Source of the DNA: CAYJAD01 sp964372165
GTDB taxonomy: Bacteria; Desulfobacterota; Desulfovibrionia; Desulfovibrionales; Desulfovibrionaceae
Assembly: GCA_964372165.1 (NCBI GenBank)
Contig: CAYJPT010000091.1
Coordinates: 1 to 9,378, forward strand
Reading direction: 5' to 3'
Length of the DNA: 9,378 bases
Both the position numbers and the translations under genes were made by a program. Under the pieces are notes generated by a model that was not told the origin of the DNA, searched no databases, and saw only the letters and a list, made by a program, of their open reading frames with translations. How positions within the stretch are numbered: the first letter of the stretch is position 1; every line of letters starts with the position of its first letter. This document shows positions 6,533-9,378 of this stretch, piece after piece.

Positions 6533-7081
6533 TTATTGATAGATAAACAATGATAAAACAAAACATATAATCCATGTAATAAAGTAAGCATAGCCTTGCT
6601 TTAGGGCTCTAACTCTTTGAAAAAGATATACAGGCACAAGCCAGATAAAACCTCTAAACTTTGAAGTATCAACCCCAACAGATTTTAAATAATTTGCATC
6701 ACTAAAACACAGAAAAATATTTAATAACAGTGTAATAAACCAAAGTTGATGATTATAGTTTCCCCAAAGGTAAATACCTATTAGTGTTTCAATTATTGTT
6801 CCGAAAATTGGTGCAAATGCTATAATCCATACAAAGTTATTTTTGACCATTGAACCACGCAATGGAGGTGGAGATGTTCTTTTTAATAGAACTCTAAATT
6901 CTGATTCTTCAAGTGGTTTCCAATCGTTATATGCAGTATTCCAAACCATTGAACCATAGCCAAGCGTGCCATCGTCAATACATTGTCTTAACTTTACTGT
7001 TGAAACAGGACCATGTCGTAGCCCATTATTTTCATAATACCACTCTTGTTCATTGATGTTATTATCTTCTGACTTGCTCAT
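6533..7081 (-). CDS. GYF_2-domain membrane protein
   Basis: This is a 182-residue protein. Residues 13-63 match the bacterial GYF_2 domain: WYYENNGLRHGPVS at the start, then the short acidic helix, GTLGYGSMVW and NDWKPL. In this family the domain is thought to bind proline-rich peptides; the protein carries its own PPP at 71-73. Hydrophobic segments follow at about 83-106, 112-127, 143-156 and 165-182, giving three or four membrane passes and placing the GYF_2 domain probably in the cytoplasm. AAAGGAG (7089-7095) lies 7 bases before the ATG. It is the first gene of a two-gene operon with the exported protein, so the pair may work in envelope assembly or secretion. This is inferred from context only. 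The upstream region is shared with the XRE regulator. Confidence 0.85.
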   Translation of the reverse strand: MSKSEDNNINEQEWYYENNGLRHGPVSTVKLRQCIDDGTLGYGSMVWNTAYNDWKPLEESEFRVLLKRTSPPPLRGSMVKNNFVWIIAFAPIFGTIIETLIGIYLWGNYNHQLWFITLLLNIFLCFSDANYLKSVGVDTSKFRGFIWLVPVYLFQRVRALKQGYAYFITWIICFVLSLFIYQ

Positions 7082-7139
7082 TTTAAAACTCCTTTATTTG
7101 CATTTTCTCGTAAAATGTAGGTGTTGGAGAATTTAAGCC

Positions 7140-7167
7140 TTAACTTCGGATATATCCGATGTTTATA
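7140..7167 (+). promoter_or_regulatory. Possible promoter of the XRE gene
   Basis: TTAACT (7140-7145) and TTTATA (7162-7167) are separated by 16 bases, and the spacer contains the whole TCGGATATATCCGA palindrome. The hexamers are imperfect matches to the sigma-70 consensus. The arrangement would let a bound repressor block its own promoter. Confidence 0.4.
7146..7159. promoter_or_regulatory. Perfect 14-bp palindrome in the divergent XRE/GYF_2 promoter
   Basis: TCGGATATATCCGA is fully self-complementary. It differs in sequence from the TTCC-N7-GGAA family, so it should bind a different regulator. It overlaps the predicted -10 of the leftward promoter and the spacer of the rightward one. The adjacent XRE protein is the natural candidate ligand. 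Confidence 0.6.
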
Positions 7168-7177
7168 TGCCCGTCAA
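7149..7177 (-). promoter_or_regulatory. Predicted promoter of the GYF_2/exported-protein operon
   Basis: On the minus strand, TTGACG (7172-7177) and TATATC (7149-7154) are separated by exactly 17 bases, a good sigma-70 match. Transcription would begin near 7142 and leave a leader of about 60 bases before the ATG at 7081. The -10 hexamer lies inside the 14-bp palindrome. Confidence 0.55.
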
Positions 7178-7207
7178 GTGTTTTAGAGTAGCCTAAGGAG
7201 ATACAAT

Positions 7208-7456
7208 ATGCCTACATCTTATTCTAAAGAAGAAGAGCTTATACTGCACAACTTAGGTAAAATATTGCGCGACCACAGGTTACGTAATAAACTCACCCAA
7301 GAACAATTAGCTGAAATTACAGACACAAACGTAACATTTATCAGTGATATTGAACGTGGCAGGTGCAATTTCAGTATTTTGAAGCTTGTGAGATTTGCAA
7401 AAGCTTTCAATGTTCCACTTGATAATGTGTTTTATGGCTACAATTATGATAAATAA
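7208..7456 (+). CDS. XRE-family helix-turn-helix regulator
   Basis: This is an 82-residue protein that is nearly all DNA-binding domain (about 15-75) of the Cro/C1 HTH_3 type. LGKILRDHRLRNKLTQEQLAEIT forms helices 1-2, TNVTFISDIERGR is the recognition helix, and FAKAFNVPLDNVF is the final helix. The length is typical of stand-alone repressors and restriction-modification controller proteins. No methylase or endonuclease gene is next to it. AAGGAG (7195-7200) lies 7 bases before the ATG. It is divergent from the GYF_2 operon, with a 14-bp palindrome between, so it probably autoregulates and controls that operon. Whether it also binds the TTCC-N7-GGAA sites is unknown. Confidence 0.9.
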   Translation: MPTSYSKEEELILHNLGKILRDHRLRNKLTQEQLAEITDTNVTFISDIERGRCNFSILKLVRFAKAFNVPLDNVFYGYNYDK

Positions 7457-7561
7457 TCACCCCATATATTAAATTATAGTGCTGTCATAGCGTATAATCT
7501 TAAGCTCCTATCTAGCATTTATTTCCAAATTTATTGTCTTTTGTTTTTGTAATAAGTATTC

Positions 7562-7578
7562 ATTCCAGAATTCGGAAT
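7562..7578. promoter_or_regulatory. Operator-like palindrome, copy D
   Basis: ATTCC...GGAAT surrounds AGAATTC. Only one inner pair and the centre break the symmetry. Its centre is 150 bases upstream of the methyltransferase start and 76 bases from copy E, so it may act as an auxiliary site. A lone half-site (TTCCAAATTTA) lies at 7523-7533. Confidence 0.5.
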
Positions 7579-7633
7579 TTATAAAAATTGTTCTCAAAAA
7601 AACTTTTCTGCAATTATATTTTAAATTAATTCA

Positions 7634-7658
7634 TATCATCTCGCATTCTGGAACGATA
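7634..7658. promoter_or_regulatory. Operator-like palindrome, copy E
   Basis: It runs from TATCAT to ACGATA with TCTGGAA in the right half, so it shares both flanks with copies B and C. The left inner half (CTCG) is degenerate. Its centre is 74 bases upstream of the methyltransferase ATG. Confidence 0.45.
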
Positions 7659-7719
7659 CCTCTATACCCTTGTTTCACAGAAGAATTTTAGATCGGAAAC
7701 AAACACAAGGATGTAATCT

Positions 7720-8235
7720 ATGAATACGCATGAATATCCAAAGGTCATCGTACCCATAAAAAGACGTGGCTTTTATGGTATAGGCATTGAAGCTGTAAGA
7801 TCTACTGCCAATATAGGAACTATTTGGCGGTCAGCTCAAGTATTAGGGGCAGATTTTATTTTTATTATTGGTAAACGCTATTCAACCATGAAGACAGATA
7901 CTTTAAAGTCATGGCGACATATACCTTTATTTGAATATGATAACTTTGAACAATTTTATGCAATCCTACCAAAGGGAGCAAAGATTATTGGGGTGGAGTT
8001 ACACAGTGAGAGTAAGGCATTAACAAGCTATACTCACCCACAGCAGGCTGTTTATCTAATGGGTGCTGAGGATATAGGTTTATCCAGTAAGGCTATAGAG
8101 CATTGTGATGAATTAGTGCAAATTCCAGGTAAGCTTTCACTAAATGTATCCGTTGCAGCCTCAATTGTCCTATACGATAGAGTATTAAAAAGTAACAATT
8201 TTACAGTACAGTCAAATGCTAAGATTTGCACCTAA
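7720..8235 (+). CDS. SpoU/TrmH-family (SPOUT) RNA methyltransferase
   Basis: This is a 171-residue S-adenosylmethionine-dependent methyltransferase of the trefoil-knot SPOUT fold, which usually methylates ribose 2'-O positions of tRNA or rRNA. Motif 1 is NIGTIWR (31-37), with the catalytic-type Asn and Arg. Motif 2 is YLMGAEDIGLS (112-122) and motif 3 is IPGKLSLNVSVAASIVLYDR (135-154); the last two form the knot and cofactor pocket. It is a minimal catalytic domain without an added RNA-binding N-terminus, comparable in size to TrmL-type enzymes, but the target nucleotide cannot be read from sequence. AAGGA (7707-7711) lies 8 bases before the ATG. An ATG at 7711 is followed at once by TAA, so 7720 is the start. 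Two operator-like palindromes upstream are unexpected for an RNA-modification gene. Confidence 0.9.
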   Translation: MNTHEYPKVIVPIKRRGFYGIGIEAVRSTANIGTIWRSAQVLGADFIFIIGKRYSTMKTDTLKSWRHIPLFEYDNFEQFYAILPKGAKIIGVELHSESKALTSYTHPQQAVYLMGAEDIGLSSKAIEHCDELVQIPGKLSLNVSVAASIVLYDRVLKSNNFTVQSNAKICT

Positions 8236-8361
8236 AGTGTTATGTGTGAGCATTGAGACTATGTATTGTGCTTTATTTTTTTGTATGTTACGAAAATGAA
8301 AATACATCTTCTAATCTGAAATAATAGCACTATATATCCTTAAGAATAAAGGAGAATATTC

Positions 8362-9378
8362 ATGCCTGCAAAACGTTCTGAATCCGGCCCTGGTGAAAAA
8401 CTACTTACCCTTTATACCCTACTCATGGTGCAAGGTGGGCGTGCCTTGTCACTTGGAGAGCTAGCCAATTTTCTTGCTTGTTCAAAGCAAACTATAAAAC
8501 GGCTTTTAGGGCAATTAGAAGCTTCAAAGTATGGGAAACTTGATGCAGCAATTGTTAAAGAGCGCAAGCATTATTATCGCTTAGCCCCTATAACAAGTCG
8601 ACAATTAAATATTGGTGTGGAAGAACTTATGCAGCTAAGTCTTTGCCGTAATATGCTTATGCAAATTTTACCCAAGGGTGTGAGTAAGCTATTGGGTCAA
8701 GCTGCGACACAAGAATCAAGCCCACTAGATACAACCAAACCCTTGCAAAAAGATGCAAGTGTTAGCAATGTTGGTCAAGTTTATCACAAAGGATATATTG
8801 ATTACGCACCTTTCACCGAACAATATGCGTCTTTGCTGCAAAGCATTCGCAAGCAAAAGGTATGCATTGTGACCTATAAACGAGGTCCAGCTACAGATGC
8901 GCGTACATTTTCTTTTGCGCCCAAAAGGCTTGTTTCTTACCGTGAAACTCTTTCCTTTGTTGGTTATGAAGTAGGTGAAAAAGGCTCAGCACATCCTAAA
9001 TATGACAATCATCTTGCGCTTTATTTACAACGTTGCCTTGATGTGAAAATGACTACACGCTCCTCTGAGCGTGTGCCAGAACCTATTTATGCTCAAGGTG
9101 ATAGCGAACCATCAGCCTTTGGCACAATGCCTGGAGAAGCCTTTAATGTGCGAATACTTTTTACTAAAGAAACCGCTCCTTACATCTATGACCGTACTTG
9201 GAGCAATAGACAAGAAATGACATTACAAGACGATGGCTCTCTAATTTTGGACTTTGATGCCCAAAGCTTTCATGAGCTAATCTCTTGGATTTTAAGCTTT
9301 GGAGCTAAGGCCAAGGTCTTGGGACCAGAGTGGCTTAGGGATGAGATTAGAAAAAATATTGAAATACAGTTACAAAGC
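8362..9378 (+). CDS. WYL-domain transcription factor, 3' end cut by the window
   Basis: The first 339 codons are present and the frame is open at the right edge. AAAGGAG (8348-8354) lies 7 bases before the ATG. Residues 12-72 are a winged helix-turn-helix: LSLGELANFLACSKQTIKRLLGQLE, then a wing ending YYRL. A helical linker follows. The WYL core is at about 150-230 (VTYKRG, APKRLVSYRETLSFVGYEV). A WCX extension is at about 260-335, ending SFGAKAKVLGPEWLRDEI, which is where such proteins normally end, so few residues should be missing. Family members sense nucleic-acid or nucleotide ligands and often control DNA-damage or anti-phage genes. No TTCC-N7-GGAA palindrome lies in the 126 bases upstream. 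It could be the regulator that binds those sites, but this is untested. Confidence 0.9.
   Translation, partial: MPAKRSESGPGEKLLTLYTLLMVQGGRALSLGELANFLACSKQTIKRLLGQLEASKYGKLDAAIVKERKHYYRLAPITSRQLNIGVEELMQLSLCRNMLMQILPKGVSKLLGQAATQESSPLDTTKPLQKDASVSNVGQVYHKGYIDYAPFTEQYASLLQSIRKQKVCIVTYKRGPATDARTFSFAPKRLVSYRETLSFVGYEVGEKGSAHPKYDNHLALYLQRCLDVKMTTRSSERVPEPIYAQGDSEPSAFGTMPGEAFNVRILFTKETAPYIYDRTWSNRQEMTLQDDGSLILDFDAQSFHELISWILSFGAKAKVLGPEWLRDEIRKNIEIQLQS

Noticed and set aside
7208..7456. Controller protein of a restriction-modification system
   Set aside because: The size and fold fit, but no DNA methylase or endonuclease gene is present; the only methyltransferase nearby is an RNA-type SPOUT enzyme.
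8236..8361. Intrinsic terminator after the methyltransferase at the T-run near 8274-8281
   Set aside because: The T-run is present, but no stable stem can be drawn immediately before it.
1..9378. CRISPR array, tRNA, rRNA or insertion-sequence transposase
   Set aside because: No regularly spaced direct repeats, no cloverleaf or rRNA sequence and no transposase motif was seen in either strand.

Overview
This is a 9.4 kb stretch of AT-rich bacterial chromosome or large-plasmid DNA, roughly one third G+C by eye, with normal Shine-Dalgarno sequences and a typical accessory-region layout of small operons, hypothetical proteins and several regulators. Species cannot be fixed from the sequence. An Sec-type signal peptide on a large secreted protein, a GYF_2 membrane protein and a WYL regulator of the HTH-WYL-WCX type fit a low-GC Gram-negative bacterium, possibly a desulfovibrio relative; that is only a guess.

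Left end (1-1070): an open frame without a start codon runs off the edge. A compact 99-bp element with 27-bp imperfect inverted repeats follows at 265-363. Next comes a minus-strand pair of overlapping small genes: an intact 72-aa gene at 706-924, and a second gene at 404-718 whose frame is broken by an in-frame amber codon at 611-613.

Centre (1070-4710): a 737-residue protein with two AAA+ ATPase modules (minus strand) is divergent from a cytoplasmic protein of about 11 ankyrin repeats (plus strand). Their shared 172-bp intergenic region holds two palindromes of the same family, and the AAA+ gene has a hairpin over its Shine-Dalgarno sequence.

Right half (4840-9378): a minus-strand operon encodes a GYF_2/transmembrane protein followed by a 548-residue exported protein. 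It is divergent from a small XRE-family HTH regulator, with a perfect 14-bp palindrome lying across both predicted promoters. Then come a SpoU/TrmH-type RNA methyltransferase with two copies of the palindrome family upstream, and a WYL-domain transcription factor cut by the right edge.

The strongest signal beyond individual genes is a repeated operator-like palindrome with core TTCC-N7-GGAA and, in the best copies, flanks TATCAT/ATGATA. It occurs five times, always intergenic and upstream of a gene: the small-gene pair, both sides of the AAA+/ankyrin divergent promoter, and twice before the methyltransferase. I infer that these loci share one regulator, so the AAA+ unfoldase, ankyrin protein, small-gene pair and methyltransferase may form one co-regulated accessory module. 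The XRE and WYL proteins are the local candidates for that regulator; neither is shown to be it.
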